In this document: positions 50,082 to 59,360 of the stretch, one piece after another
Layout of the letters: each line of letters starts with the position of its first letter
Numbering within the stretch: position 1 is the first letter of the stretch
Assembly (NCBI GenBank): GCA_905234765.1
Contig: CAJOIF010000018.1
Coordinates: forward strand, 1 to 64,000
Origin: an uncultured Bacteroidales bacterium
GTDB taxonomy: Bacteria; Bacteroidota; Bacteroidia; Bacteroidales; F082
Direction of reading: 5' to 3'
DNA: 64,000 nucleotides
Program-made: the position numbers and the translations under genes
The notes under the pieces: generated by a model
Databases searched by the model: none
What the model was told of the DNA's origin: nothing
The model's input: the letters and a program-made list of their open reading frames with translations, nothing else

Positions 50082-51500
50082 ATGGTATTTAACTCCATAG
50101 CGTTCATCATCTTTCTGCCTATTGTGGTGGTGTTGTTCTACTTGCTGCCACAAAAGGCGCGTTGGTTGATGCTGCTGGCGGCCAGCTGCGTGTTCTACAT
50201 GTGGTTCGTGCCCAAGTACATCCTCATCTTGCTCATCACCATCGTCATCGACTATGCGGCAGGTCTCTTGATGGAACGTTATGCTGACAAACCTCGTAAA
50301 AAAAAGGCCTTTATGGTTATCAGCATCGTGAGTACGCTCACGGTGCTGATAATCTTTAAGTATTTGAATTTCCTTACCGAGAACTTGGACCAGTTGTGTG
50401 CCTCGCTTGGCATGGAAACCCACCTTGTGACGCATATCATACTGCCCATCGGCCTGTCGTTCCACACTTTCCAAAGCATGAGCTACGTCATCGAGGTGTA
50501 TCGTGGCCACCAGAAGGCGGAACGGCATTTTGGATATTATGCTCTCTATGTGATGTTTTTTCCTCAACTTGTCACTGGCCCGATTGAGCGGCCTGGCAAT
50601 CTGTTGCGGCAGTTGCACGAGAAGAAGGAGTTTCGTTACGAGAATATCTCAAAAGGCATGAGACTGATATTGTTCGGGCTTTTCATCAAAATGGTGGTGG
50701 CAGACCATTTGGGTGAATATGTCGATGAGGTGTACGGACATCTTGACGAATACAATTCATGGACGGTGTTGGCTTGTATGGTGTTCTATAGTTTCCAGAT
50801 CTATTGCGATTTCTTCGGCTATTCCACCATTGCCTTAGGTAGTGCCAAGCTGATGGGCTTCGACATCACCGACAACTTCAAGTCACCCTATTTGTCCAAG
50901 AATATCGCTGAGTTTTGGCACCGTTGGCACATCTCACTGTCTACTTGGTTCCGCGATTATGTTTATATCCCGTTGGGAGGCAGCCGAGTGAAGTTCGGAC
51001 GGTGGGCGTTCAATATTTTGGTGGTCTTTGTGCTGAGTGGCATCTGGCACGGTGCGGCTTGGACTTTCTTGCTATGGGGTTTCGCCCATGGCTTGCTGCA
51101 TATCGTCGAAAAGGCCTTGCGCGACCGAATTCCGACAAAAGAGCCTCAATCCAAGTGGCTGAAAGCCCTTGTTGATGTGCTTTGCATTCTCAAGACCTTC
51201 GTGTTGGTCACGCTGTTTTGGGTGATGTTTCGTGCCACTGATTTCGAGCATTTGAGGGCAATTTTCATGACCGCTTTCACTAACTTTGGTGGTGGTGAGC
51301 AAATGTCAGTAAAACCTGACATGTGGGTTTATCTCGGCTTATTCATTCTCTCCGACATCCTGCTTCGAAACAGCCGTTTTGATGTATGGTGTGATGACAA
51401 ACCATTGGCTGTGAGATGGCTGGTCTATGCAGTGCTGGCCTTTATGGTCATTGCCTGTTCGAGTGTCGCCAATTTCCCGTTCATCTATTTCCAGTTCTGA
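50082..51500 (+). CDS. MBOAT-family O-acyltransferase (AlgI/DltB-like)
   Basis: 472 aa with about 11 membrane segments. Signature FWHRWHISLSTWFRDYVYIP (~279-298) and the catalytic His in GIWHGAAWTFLLWG (~322) match AlgI/DltB/PatA-type transferases, which pass acyl groups from a cytoplasmic donor through the membrane. An SGNH-like partner gene follows after 2 bases. Together they are likely to O-acetylate an exported polysaccharide, LPS or peptidoglycan. Confidence 0.92.
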   Translation: MVFNSIAFIIFLPIVVVLFYLLPQKARWLMLLAASCVFYMWFVPKYILILLITIVIDYAAGLLMERYADKPRKKKAFMVISIVSTLTVLIIFKYLNFLTENLDQLCASLGMETHLVTHIILPIGLSFHTFQSMSYVIEVYRGHQKAERHFGYYALYVMFFPQLVTGPIERPGNLLRQLHEKKEFRYENISKGMRLILFGLFIKMVVADHLGEYVDEVYGHLDEYNSWTVLACMVFYSFQIYCDFFGYSTIALGSAKLMGFDITDNFKSPYLSKNIAEFWHRWHISLSTWFRDYVYIPLGGSRVKFGRWAFNILVVFVLSGIWHGAAWTFLLWGFAHGLLHIVEKALRDRIPTKEPQSKWLKALVDVLCILKTFVLVTLFWVMFRATDFEHLRAIFMTAFTNFGGGEQMSVKPDMWVYLGLFILSDILLRNSRFDVWCDDKPLAVRWLVYAVLAFMVIACSSVANFPFIYFQF

Positions 51501-51502
51501 GT

Positions 51503-53017
51503 ATGAAAAAGCTGCTGATACGCATAGGGATGGTTTTGGTGATGCTCCTGCTGCTGAATTGGGTGTATTCCACATGGTTCTTTGAGAAGGACCTACGTAA
51601 GCATTCCGACATCGTGGAACTCTCGTGGCAGGTGGTGGACGACAGTTGCCGCATCATCTATCTCGGCGAGTCATCGAACAACCATTATGGGGATGAGGAA
51701 GACAACCATCAGAAAATCAGTGATTTCGCGGCGGAGTATTTCCCAACGATAAAGATGGGCGACTTGACCCATGCGGCCTCTCATGCACAGACCTATTATT
51801 ATATGTTGAAGCATATTCCAGCATCTTCTTCGGTGGAGACGGTGGTCGTGACGATGAACTTGCGTTCGTTTGGATGGCTGTGGATCAATTCGAGGCTTGA
51901 GACCCCGTTGCGCAAACAGTTGGTCCTACTTGAAGACTACCCTCCTTTGTTCAATCGATTTTTGCTGGCGTTCAAGGCCTATCCCATCAAGTCCGATGAG
52001 GAATGGGATGAGCTGGCCTATGGGCATTGGCGCACAGACACTTTCGACATTCCTAATTTCACTTGGCGCACCACGGTCGACTGGGACTATGCCATGTACA
52101 CTTATGGCTGGTATGATGCCAATGGTCAGCGTGACTGGGACGTGACTGCTTTGGCGTGCCATTACATCAAGACCTATGCCTTCCAAATCAACGATGACAA
52201 TCCACGCGTCAAGGATTTTGATGCCATCGTGGAGCTGTGCCGCGAACGGGGCTGGAACCTCGTATTCAATCTGATGGCGGAGAATGTTGACAAGGCGAAT
52301 GAATTGGTCGGCAAGGACCTGATGCTGCTGTTTAGGCTCAATCGCGACTTCTTGTTGCAACGCTATGGGAGACTTGATGGCGTGACTGTGGTCAATAATC
52401 TGAGTCTTGTCCGGGATGTGAACTTCATTGACCAAGATTGGACTACCGAGCATTACTATGAGGAAGGCCGGCGCATCATCGCCGATCATCTAGCTAAGGC
52501 ACTGCGGGATTTCTATCCAGAGGATTACCGAGATCCTCAAACGTTAATAATGGATAAAGGCCATTATTTCTTTGCCGATGCAAAGGCTTTGGACAAACAA
52601 TGGCCCTACGGCAGCACTTTGGTGCTTACATCAGACAGTATCAGTCCCGATTGGGGCATGTTAAACGTAGCTTTCGAAATCAAGCAACAGGACGATTTGA
52701 GCAATCCTGTCCTTGTGGTGGAAAAACATGGCGCAAATGATGAAAAGGCCATTGAATCATATGCCGTGAAACCGCAGGTGGACAAAACGGGTGAGTGGGA
52801 TTTCGCAACTTTTACCTTGCCATTGGATTCCACATTCCGTACGGCACAGAAAATCAAGATCTATGTCTTCAATTATTCGGAAAGTATGGTTCAAGTTCGG
52901 AGCTTTGACGTATCGTTTCGACCGGCCTACCTAAAGCCAAGAGTGAAAGCGCAGTCCTATAAGGTGGACTATCATGAGCCAGACTCGTTGCTTAGCATGA
53001 GTGAAGATAGACGATGA
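51503..53017 (+). CDS. Membrane-anchored SGNH-like partner of the MBOAT protein
   Basis: 504 aa from ATG 51503, two bases after the MBOAT stop; the frame extends upstream inside the MBOAT gene. One N-terminal membrane helix (~4-22) leads to a periplasmic domain. The SGNH/AlgJ-type block I is LGESSNNHYG (~53-62), and the Asp/His block is DWTTEHYYEEG (~312-322). A C-terminal beta-sandwich (~360-480) is added. It probably completes acyl transfer begun by the MBOAT protein. Its last 26 bp overlap the convergent DUF1963 gene. Confidence 0.75.
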   Translation: MKKLLIRIGMVLVMLLLLNWVYSTWFFEKDLRKHSDIVELSWQVVDDSCRIIYLGESSNNHYGDEEDNHQKISDFAAEYFPTIKMGDLTHAASHAQTYYYMLKHIPASSSVETVVVTMNLRSFGWLWINSRLETPLRKQLVLLEDYPPLFNRFLLAFKAYPIKSDEEWDELAYGHWRTDTFDIPNFTWRTTVDWDYAMYTYGWYDANGQRDWDVTALACHYIKTYAFQINDDNPRVKDFDAIVELCRERGWNLVFNLMAENVDKANELVGKDLMLLFRLNRDFLLQRYGRLDGVTVVNNLSLVRDVNFIDQDWTTEHYYEEGRRIIADHLAKALRDFYPEDYRDPQTLIMDKGHYFFADAKALDKQWPYGSTLVLTSDSISPDWGMLNVAFEIKQQDDLSNPVLVVEKHGANDEKAIESYAVKPQVDKTGEWDFATFTLPLDSTFRTAQKIKIYVFNYSESMVQVRSFDVSFRPAYLKPRVKAQSYKVDYHEPDSLLSMSEDRR

Positions 53018-53642
53018 CACGGTCGAAACGCTGAGCCTTCAGGTCTTCCGGCGTAATGAGGAAGCTTAGGATTCCACAGTCGTACATGAAAAAGCCCCAT
53101 CTGTCTTCCTCCCACACTTGGAGCAGGTTGATATACTGCGGATATTCCTGCTCGACCTCAGTTTCGAAGGGCAGTCCCAATAGCTTAAAGTCGAGAGACT
53201 CAGGGTTGCCCATCGTTTCGAAGGTGAGTTTTTCGGCAGGGAGACCAAAGGGGGAACCGTCTTCGTCTACAATGCGAATGGTCGACAGATCGTCTTCGTC
53301 TGGGCTGTAAAGCACCCGATAGGCCTCAGGAGCCCATTCGCCCATGCCGTTGAAGAAGGGGCAGTCGTCGATGTCGAATTCTTCGGTAAGATTGCCGACA
53401 TATTCCTCGATGGCTGCGAAGAAATATAACATGCCTTTATGAGGCAGCAGGTTCTCGGTGTCATATTTCGCGAGGTCAGAGCAACGAATTTGGCAGAGGA
53501 AGGTCATCGGATTGTCGGTGCCGTCGTCATAGGGAATCATAGGGACATCCAAATCGTCAGGCATGTCGGGTAAACCCCACCATTTGCTCTGCCCAAAGAG
53601 GTCGTCATTGCTTTCGCTGAAGTTGATTTTGATGGCACGCAT
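52992..53642 (-). CDS. DUF1963 (YwqG-like) protein
   Basis: 216 aa, cytoplasmic. Family features: SKWWGLPDMPDD, PMTFLCQIRCSDLA, GMLYFF and the C-terminal FDRVIVYLHSC. Function of DUF1963 is unknown; some members occur as immunity or defence-related genes. It follows the MORN gene by eight bases on the minus strand and overlaps the SGNH-like gene tail to tail by 26 bp. Confidence 0.85.
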   Translation of the reverse strand: MRAIKINFSESNDDLFGQSKWWGLPDMPDDLDVPMIPYDDGTDNPMTFLCQIRCSDLAKYDTENLLPHKGMLYFFAAIEEYVGNLTEEFDIDDCPFFNGMGEWAPEAYRVLYSPDEDDLSTIRIVDEDGSPFGLPAEKLTFETMGNPESLDFKLLGLPFETEVEQEYPQYINLLQVWEEDRWGFFMYDCGILSFLITPEDLKAQRFDRVIVYLHSC

Positions 53643-53650
53643 GATAATTG

Positions 53651-54961
53651 TTATTTAATCCAAGTGATGTCTAAGTAATAATCGTCGCTGTCGTATACGC
53701 AACCATCCGACCATTCGCGGCCTTCGATTTCTTGATGATAGTGCAGCGTCTCGCCAGATGTGAGCAATCTGATATCATCATAAAAAGTGAAGGTAATGCA
53801 TTGTTTCTCGATGCGGTCAATACGCAAGCCGCCGAAACCGGTGAAATAGGGGAACTTTCCAATCTTGGCTTCCACCATCTGGTCGTCGGAATCGTCGCCA
53901 CTCAACACGACGTGCAACATGATAGGATCGGATGGGGCATCTTCCTCTTGAAACACGCCTTCCACCCATTCGCCGACTTGCGTGATGCCGCCTTCGGGGT
54001 AGGTAAACACTCCATAACCATGGCACAGCCCATCTTGGAACTCACCTTCGTAGCGACGCCCTTTGGTGTCGGGCCCATCGCCAACGAGTACCCCAAATCC
54101 GTTGGGTCGGCCGTCTTTCAGCTCACCGTCATAAAGCCAACGGCCATAATAATACTTGATGTGTCCGCCCCAAATCTTAGCTGTAACAAGATCAGTCTTG
54201 TCGAACGGGTCGGGTAGCTTGATTTCGGTGACAGCACTTTCGTCCCATTTTTCTTCTTTAGCTTGTACCAACTTGCCATTCTCCCATTCCTCTTCGTGGT
54301 ATTTTCCATTGGCACTGTGGATGGTGACCCAACCGTCGTAAGGCTTGAGGTGTCTCAAGTTGTAGGCATAGCAATCGATGGAAACGCCATCTGCAAAGCT
54401 GATTGAGTCATGGAGGTAAGTTTGGAAAACCCACCTATCGTATTGGTTTTGTTCCAGCTTTCCGCTGTTTTGGGTGATGACTGTACCGTCTTTCAGGACA
54501 ATGGTCAGCACCGAGCGGTCTTTGTCGAGTTGCTCGAGGTTGTAGGAAGCCACCTCCAGTTCTTGGATTTTCTCATCCTTGTACCATTCGATAGCGTAGG
54601 GCTTCTCAGTTAAAACAAGTTCCCATCCATTGCGCTTATGGCCGAGAAAAGGTGTTAAAGTGTCGGGGCCATAGGGATGCTTGATGCGGTACAAGCCGAC
54701 AAGCCCTACATGTTCCATGTCTTTGGAGGTGTTGATCCATGCGTGTTCGATGGTAGAACCGTCGGCAAACTTGTATTTGCCTTCGGCGGCGTAGGCTGGG
54801 CCGTTGATGTGGGCATAGCTGAGGTGGAAATAGCCCTCAAAGCTGTCTCCGTTGGGGAATACCACGACACCATCGCCGAGAGGACCTTCCAACTTTTGTG
54901 AGATGACACTGCCATGCTGCCATCCTCCTTTGTATTTGATGCCGCTGTTTTGTCCAATCAT
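53651..54961 (-). CDS. MORN-repeat protein
   Basis: 436 aa from ATG 54961 (MIGQNSGIKY); no signal peptide. At least four MORN-type units are visible: GDGVVVFPNGDSFEGYF near the start and GRWLYDGELKDGRPNGFGVL, GRRYEGEFQDGLCHGYGVF, GGITQVGEWVEG at ~270-340. MORN proteins bind lipids or other proteins. The linked DUF1963 gene suggests a joint role, unknown. It lies 32 bp downstream of trmO. Confidence 0.85.
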   Translation of the reverse strand: MIGQNSGIKYKGGWQHGSVISQKLEGPLGDGVVVFPNGDSFEGYFHLSYAHINGPAYAAEGKYKFADGSTIEHAWINTSKDMEHVGLVGLYRIKHPYGPDTLTPFLGHKRNGWELVLTEKPYAIEWYKDEKIQELEVASYNLEQLDKDRSVLTIVLKDGTVITQNSGKLEQNQYDRWVFQTYLHDSISFADGVSIDCYAYNLRHLKPYDGWVTIHSANGKYHEEEWENGKLVQAKEEKWDESAVTEIKLPDPFDKTDLVTAKIWGGHIKYYYGRWLYDGELKDGRPNGFGVLVGDGPDTKGRRYEGEFQDGLCHGYGVFTYPEGGITQVGEWVEGVFQEEDAPSDPIMLHVVLSGDDSDDQMVEAKIGKFPYFTGFGGLRIDRIEKQCITFTFYDDIRLLTSGETLHYHQEIEGREWSDGCVYDSDDYYLDITWIK

Positions 54962-54993
54962 AATGTTTGTTTTAATGCTCGCAGTTGGCAAAA

Positions 54994-55668
54994 TTAGCCA
55001 ATTCTGTTGACTTCCACAACCTTTAACCGCATTTCTTTCACTTGAAACTTAATTTCAAATCCGCCGAAAGCCATGCCATAAACCCTTTCAGGATCATCAT
55101 GGTACTGTGGCCGAGGATCGTGGGCAAGGACTTCGATGAGGCTTTCGCGCAGAGCGGAGGGAACTTTTTCAAACAAGTTTTCAGGAAAATCCACTTTCAA
55201 AAGATACTCTGCCGGTTTTGAGGCGAAACCACTGACGGCCTCGGGATGGCTATCGGTGTAGGCGATGTAAGGCTTGATGTCGTAAATGGGCGTGCCGTCC
55301 ATTAAGTCTGCGCCTGAAACATGGAGTACGGGCCCCAGATTTGGTTCAATTTCAATTCTCTCAAGTTTTACTGACGAAAGCCCAATAGGGTTGGGTCGAA
55401 ACGGTGACCTTGTGGCAAATACGCCTTTGCGGACGTTGCCGCCCAAACGGGGTGGACGCACCGTCGGAGACCATTCCTCACGCACGGCTTCCGAGAACTC
55501 CCATATCAACCAGATGTGCGAGAACTCCTCTAAACCACGCACTGCCTCAATGTTTCGGTATTCTGGCTCGAAGACAATCCTGCCTTGCAGCGACTCAATG
55601 ATGCCACTTTGTCGCGGGATGCCGAACTTGGTCGGAAAATCGGTGCGGATATGGGCGATGACTTTCAT
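54994..55668 (-). CDS. trmO: tRNA (t6A37)-N6-methyltransferase TrmO
   Basis: 224 aa. The N-terminal YaeB/TrmO beta-barrel fold is clear: TKFGIPRQSG, FSHIWLIWEFSEA, PRLGGNVRKGVFATRSPFRP, NPIGLSSVKLERIE. It methylates N6-threonylcarbamoyl-A37 of tRNAs using SAM. A C-terminal domain carries DPRPQYHDDPERVYGM. Its ATG overlaps the aspartokinase stop (ATGA). Confidence 0.94.
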   Translation of the reverse strand: MKVIAHIRTDFPTKFGIPRQSGIIESLQGRIVFEPEYRNIEAVRGLEEFSHIWLIWEFSEAVREEWSPTVRPPRLGGNVRKGVFATRSPFRPNPIGLSSVKLERIEIEPNLGPVLHVSGADLMDGTPIYDIKPYIAYTDSHPEAVSGFASKPAEYLLKVDFPENLFEKVPSALRESLIEVLAHDPRPQYHDDPERVYGMAFGGFEIKFQVKEMRLKVVEVNRIG

Positions 55669-56945
55669 GCCAACACGTATTGCATGGTGCTGCGGCTACC
55701 TTGTTTCACGAGGATTTTCTTTCCTTTGATGAAGTCTTGTTCCAGCCCTTCCTGATAATGCCTGATGGTGAACAACTGCAAACCTTCGTTGTATTTGATG
55801 CTGAAATCGTTATTAAGTTGCGTCATCAGTTGTTTTAGTTTTTGCTTGTCGCTGTCGAAGCAGAAGGAAAGCATCAGGGCGGAAGTCTGAATCATGTTGG
55901 CGTGAATCTGCAATTCGTCGCAGGTGTGAAAAAGGATCTGCAGGTTGTGCTCGTTCATGAAGGAGAAGTCGCGAGGCGTGATGCTGACCAAGGTTTGGTT
56001 GTCTTTGACGATAAAGGAAGGGATGCCTTCGTCGTTTTTGCGATGGGTTCCGTCGATGAGGGTGGGTTCATGGTCGGGGTGGAGGAATGACTGTACCTTG
56101 AGTGTTATGTTCTTGTTTTGCAGTGGCTTGATGGTCTTTGGGTGGATGATGGTGGCACCATAGAAAGCCAGCTCGATGGCTTCGGAGTAGGGAATGTGTG
56201 GTATCTTCACCGTTTCGGCAAAGCGTTTTGGGTCGGCGTTGAGCAGGCCGTCCACGTCTTTCCAGATGGTGACTTCTTTGGCATCGAGACAGTTGGCGAA
56301 GATGGCTGCGGTGAAGTCGGAGCCTTCACGTCCGAGGGTGACACTATGCTTGCCATCGGCAGTGCCACCGATGAAGCCTTGTGTCAAACAAACGATGCCA
56401 CGAATGTGTTCGTCATTCAGTTTGCTGATTCTTAAACGGGTCTCGTCCCAATCGGGGTTGGCGGCGCGGAAATGGGTCTCGTCCTCGGCGATGATGTATT
56501 TCCTTGCGTCAAGCCAACGGGTAGGGATATCGCATTTGCTGAGGTATTCCTGAATGATGCAGGTCGAAATCAACTCGCCGTAGCTGACGGTCTGGTCGTA
56601 CTGATAGTCGTAAGGCGTGTCGGTTTTTTGCAGTTTTTCCCAAAGCTCGATGAAGAGGTTGGCGATGGATTCGCCAAAATCGGGGTTGGCGTCTTCACCG
56701 AAGAGTCCGCTGATAATGCCGTCGTGGTAGGCGATGACCTCGCTTAAGGCATCCATGCCGAGGTCTCCGTTGTGTTCTCGGAAGTCAGCCAGCACCTTTT
56801 CCAACATATTGGTGGTCTTGCCCATGGCCGAGACGACCAACAGGATGTCCTCATCCTTGTGCTGAGACACGATGCTGGCCAAGTTGCGCACAGCCTCAGC
56901 ATCTTTCACCGATGCACCACCGAATTTATAGATTTTTTGAATCAT
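55665..56945 (-). CDS. lysC: Aspartate kinase
   Basis: 426 aa from ATG 56945; an in-frame ATG at 56957 would fall at the predicted start of transcription and the much longer open frame to 57455 is antisense to the DUF4271 gene. KFGGASVKD (canonical KFGGTSV) opens the kinase domain; GGTADGKHSVTLGREGSDFTA and the GATIIHPKTI segment follow, with ACT-like regulatory domains after ~300. It phosphorylates aspartate for the Lys, Met and Thr pathways. The gene symbol is chosen by activity, since isozymes cannot be told apart. Confidence 0.92.
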   Translation of the reverse strand: MIQKIYKFGGASVKDAEAVRNLASIVSQHKDEDILLVVSAMGKTTNMLEKVLADFREHNGDLGMDALSEVIAYHDGIISGLFGEDANPDFGESIANLFIELWEKLQKTDTPYDYQYDQTVSYGELISTCIIQEYLSKCDIPTRWLDARKYIIAEDETHFRAANPDWDETRLRISKLNDEHIRGIVCLTQGFIGGTADGKHSVTLGREGSDFTAAIFANCLDAKEVTIWKDVDGLLNADPKRFAETVKIPHIPYSEAIELAFYGATIIHPKTIKPLQNKNITLKVQSFLHPDHEPTLIDGTHRKNDEGIPSFIVKDNQTLVSITPRDFSFMNEHNLQILFHTCDELQIHANMIQTSALMLSFCFDSDKQKLKQLMTQLNNDFSIKYNEGLQLFTIRHYQEGLEQDFIKGKKILVKQGSRSTMQYVLA

Positions 56946-56966
56946 CGTTTTTCGCATTGAACGATG

Positions 56967-56974
56967 CAAAAGTA
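56967..56974 (-). promoter_or_regulatory. Predicted -7 element of the aspartokinase gene
   Basis: CAAAAGTA (TACTTTTG on the coding strand) fits TAnnTTTG; it lies 21 bases before ATG 56945. Confidence 0.55.
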
Positions 56975-56987
56975 AGCAAATTATCGT

Positions 56988-56995
56988 TATTTTTG
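56988..56995 (+). promoter_or_regulatory. Predicted -7 element of the DUF4271 operon
   Basis: TATTTTTG fits TAnnTTTG, 19 bases upstream of the ATG at 57015, divergent from the aspartokinase promoter. Confidence 0.55.
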
Positions 56996-57014
56996 CAGCG
57001 CGAATGAAATATAT

Positions 57015-57845
57015 ATGCCCGATTATTCCATCATATCCTATCAGCCTGTGTGGGCAAAACAAACTGTTGATGCCGTGGAAGTGGCCGATACTGCCGTTTG
57101 CGATTCGGTTTTGTGTGATACAGTGACTGAGAGTTTCGTCACGACGTTTGGCGGAAACATCAACCCAATGCCACGCATCACATACGATGTGTTGGAAGGA
57201 TGGAATCTGGTGGTGTTGGGTCTCATGCTGCTCCTCATCGTGATGAACAAGCAGCTTTATCCGCGACAGTTCCGTCAGATTCTGTTGGTGCCAGGTGGTG
57301 TGGCGCATACCAACCAGTTGTTGCGTGAGTGGAATCCCGTGGGAAGTTTCCTGGGATTTACGTTTTTTGTGGCTTATATCGTCATCATGGCTTTGTTTGT
57401 GCAAAAAAGCTGTGTGGTGCTGTCGCGCGACGTGATGCAATACAACAGTACACATATGTTTGGCCTTGGTTTGGCGGCAGTGGGCGGTTGGGTGCTATTG
57501 CGTTTCTTCTTCCTATATTATATGAACTGGCTTTTCGATGCTCGTGAGGCGGTCAGTCGACAGATGACGGTACAACTTTCGGTTTCGATTTTCAGTTTTT
57601 TGGCCATGCTTCCTATTTTGCTTTTGCTGCTATACAATCCTTACTCGCTCTTTGTGTGGATTGGCATCAGCGTCATCATCGTGGCGGCATTGACAAGATT
57701 TATTTTAGGAATTATTGAAACGAGAGTTGCAACAAAAGTACCTTCGTTTTTTATTTTTTTGTATTTTTGCAGCCTCGAAATCGCCCCTACGGCAATGCTC
57801 CTTACAGCAGGTCTTCGCTTTTTTAGTCAAGGTTCTGTTTTCTAA
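57015..57845 (+). CDS. DUF4271 integral membrane protein
   Basis: 276 aa. About 60 polar N-terminal residues precede six to seven membrane helices, with NWLFDAREAV after helix 4. It ends with IFLYFCSLEIAPTAMLL. The family is confined to Bacteroidetes and almost always sits upstream of hemD, as here. Function unknown. Confidence 0.9.
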   Translation: MPDYSIISYQPVWAKQTVDAVEVADTAVCDSVLCDTVTESFVTTFGGNINPMPRITYDVLEGWNLVVLGLMLLLIVMNKQLYPRQFRQILLVPGGVAHTNQLLREWNPVGSFLGFTFFVAYIVIMALFVQKSCVVLSRDVMQYNSTHMFGLGLAAVGGWVLLRFFFLYYMNWLFDAREAVSRQMTVQLSVSIFSFLAMLPILLLLLYNPYSLFVWIGISVIIVAALTRFILGIIETRVATKVPSFFIFLYFCSLEIAPTAMLLTAGLRFFSQGSVF

Positions 57846-57910
57846 AGAGTTACATCGTTTGGACGTAGGTAAAAGATAGATAAAACGGACACATTTAAGG
57901 AAAAGAGAGC

Positions 57911-58672
57911 ATGAAGATCAAGCATATTTTGGTGTCACAGCCTCAACCTGCCGACATTTCCAAGACCCCTTACGCCGACATGATGAAGAAATATGGCGTT
58001 AGTTTCACTTTTGAGAAATTCATCAAGCTCGATGAGGTTTCCGCGAGCGAGTTGCGTCAAGAACACATCAAACTGCCGGAATACACGGGCATCATACTGA
58101 CGAGCCGAAATGCCGTTGACCATTTTTTCCGCGTGGCCAAGGAAATGCGCTACAATGTGCCTGAGACACTGAAGTATTTCTGCATCAATGAGTCAACGGC
58201 GTTTTATCTGCAACGTTATGTGCAATATCGCAAGCGAAAGGTGTTCTATGGCAACCAGACATTGTCCGACTTGTTGGAAATCATGAAGAAGCACAAGGAC
58301 GAGAAGTATCTTTATTGCTGTTCCGACATCAGTTCCGACTCGACCATCGACCTGCTCACGGCTGCCAAGCTCAATTTCACCAAAGCCGTTATGTTCCGCA
58401 CGGTGCCTTCCGACCTGAAGCACATCAATATCAACGACTACGAGATGCTTGTGTTCTTTAGTCCGGCGGGAATTCATTCGTTGCAAGAGAATTTCCCCGA
58501 ATTCAAGCAGGAGGAAGTGGCCATTGGAGGCTTTGGCGAAGCTACTTGCCAAGCCATTGTTGACGCAGGTTTCGAGTTGAACATCAAGGCACCTTCCGAG
58601 ACCGCCCCGTCGATGACGATGGCTATTGAACAGTATCTTGCCGCCGAACAGAAGAAGAGCAAGAAGAAATAA
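57911..58672 (+). CDS. hemD: Uroporphyrinogen-III synthase
   Basis: 253 aa. Bacteroidetes-type HemD with GIILTSRNAVDHFF and the second-domain VFFSPAGIHSLQENF and AIGGFGEATCQAIV segments. It cyclises hydroxymethylbilane to uroporphyrinogen III for haem or sirohaem. There are 3 bases to rnpA. An extra TATTTTTG lies inside the upstream gene at 57762. Confidence 0.92.
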   Translation: MKIKHILVSQPQPADISKTPYADMMKKYGVSFTFEKFIKLDEVSASELRQEHIKLPEYTGIILTSRNAVDHFFRVAKEMRYNVPETLKYFCINESTAFYLQRYVQYRKRKVFYGNQTLSDLLEIMKKHKDEKYLYCCSDISSDSTIDLLTAAKLNFTKAVMFRTVPSDLKHININDYEMLVFFSPAGIHSLQENFPEFKQEEVAIGGFGEATCQAIVDAGFELNIKAPSETAPSMTMAIEQYLAAEQKKSKKK

Positions 58673-58675
58673 GCC

Positions 58676-59086
58676 ATGACTGCAAAGGAGGGCTTCCCGA
58701 AATATGAACGCATCTGCAAGGAAAACGACATAACCGCGCTATTCGAGAAAGGCAAGGGCGTGAACGTTTATCCATATCGCATGGTGTATCTGTTTCGTAA
58801 CGACGAAAGTCATCCTGTCACCTGCCGTTTGCTCGTCTCCGTTTCTAAAAAACGTTTCCATCATGCCTTCAAGCGTAACCGTGTCAAACGGCTGATTCGC
58901 GAGAGTTGGCGTCACAACAAGGCTGAGTTGTATGAAATCTGCCAGAGGGATAATATTTCGGTCGATGTGGCGTTAGTGTATACGGCTACGGTCATCCACA
59001 GCTACGACGAAATGCTAAGAAAGACGAAAAAAGCCATCCATGAACTGGTCCAACGTTACGAAGTGCATCAAGCGTCTGCCCGCTGA
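58676..59086 (+). CDS. rnpA: Ribonuclease P protein component
   Basis: 136 aa. The RNR motif region reads [20 protein letters not shown], typical of RnpA, which binds the 5' leader of pre-tRNA with the RNase P RNA. The RNase P RNA gene is not in this window. The last 47 bases overlap yidD. Confidence 0.96.
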   Translation: MTAKEGFPKYERICKENDITALFEKGKGVNVYPYRMVYLFRNDESHPVTCRLLVSVSKKRFHHAFKRNRVKRLIRESWRHNKAELYEICQRDNISVDVALVYTATVIHSYDEMLRKTKKAIHELVQRYEVHQASAR

Positions 59087-59288
59087 CTTCCTGATTCTGC
59101 TGATACGGATCTATCAGGTCACGCTGTCGCCCTTTATCGGGAAAAGCTGTCGCTATACGCCCACATGCTCCAACTACGGCATCGAGGCCATTCGGAAATA
59201 CGGCTTCTTCAAGGGCGGCTGGCTCACCTTCAAGCGTATCTTGTCATGCAACCCATGGGGCGGCAGTGGATATGACCCCGTCCCGTAG
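59040..59288 (+). CDS. yidD: Membrane protein insertion efficiency factor YidD
   Basis: 82 aa. The YidD signature [19 protein letters not shown] and [12 protein letters not shown] are present. It starts at the only in-frame ATG (59040), inside rnpA; no later ATG or GTG start occurs before the conserved part. rnpA-yidD overlap is common in bacteria. Confidence 0.94.
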   Translation: MNWSNVTKCIKRLPADFLILLIRIYQVTLSPFIGKSCRYTPTCSNYGIEAIRKYGFFKGGWLTFKRILSCNPWGGSGYDPVP

Positions 59289-59360
59289 GGACAAAGGATA
59301 TTATGCGGGCGGTGAAGCACAGCGGATCCCCTGCCAACCAAGTAAAACAACGTATCAAAG

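Noticed and set aside
56958..57455. Long N-terminal extension of the aspartokinase frame
   Set aside because: It runs antisense through the DUF4271 gene, and the kinase's KFGG motif starts right at the 56945 ATG, just after a -7 element.
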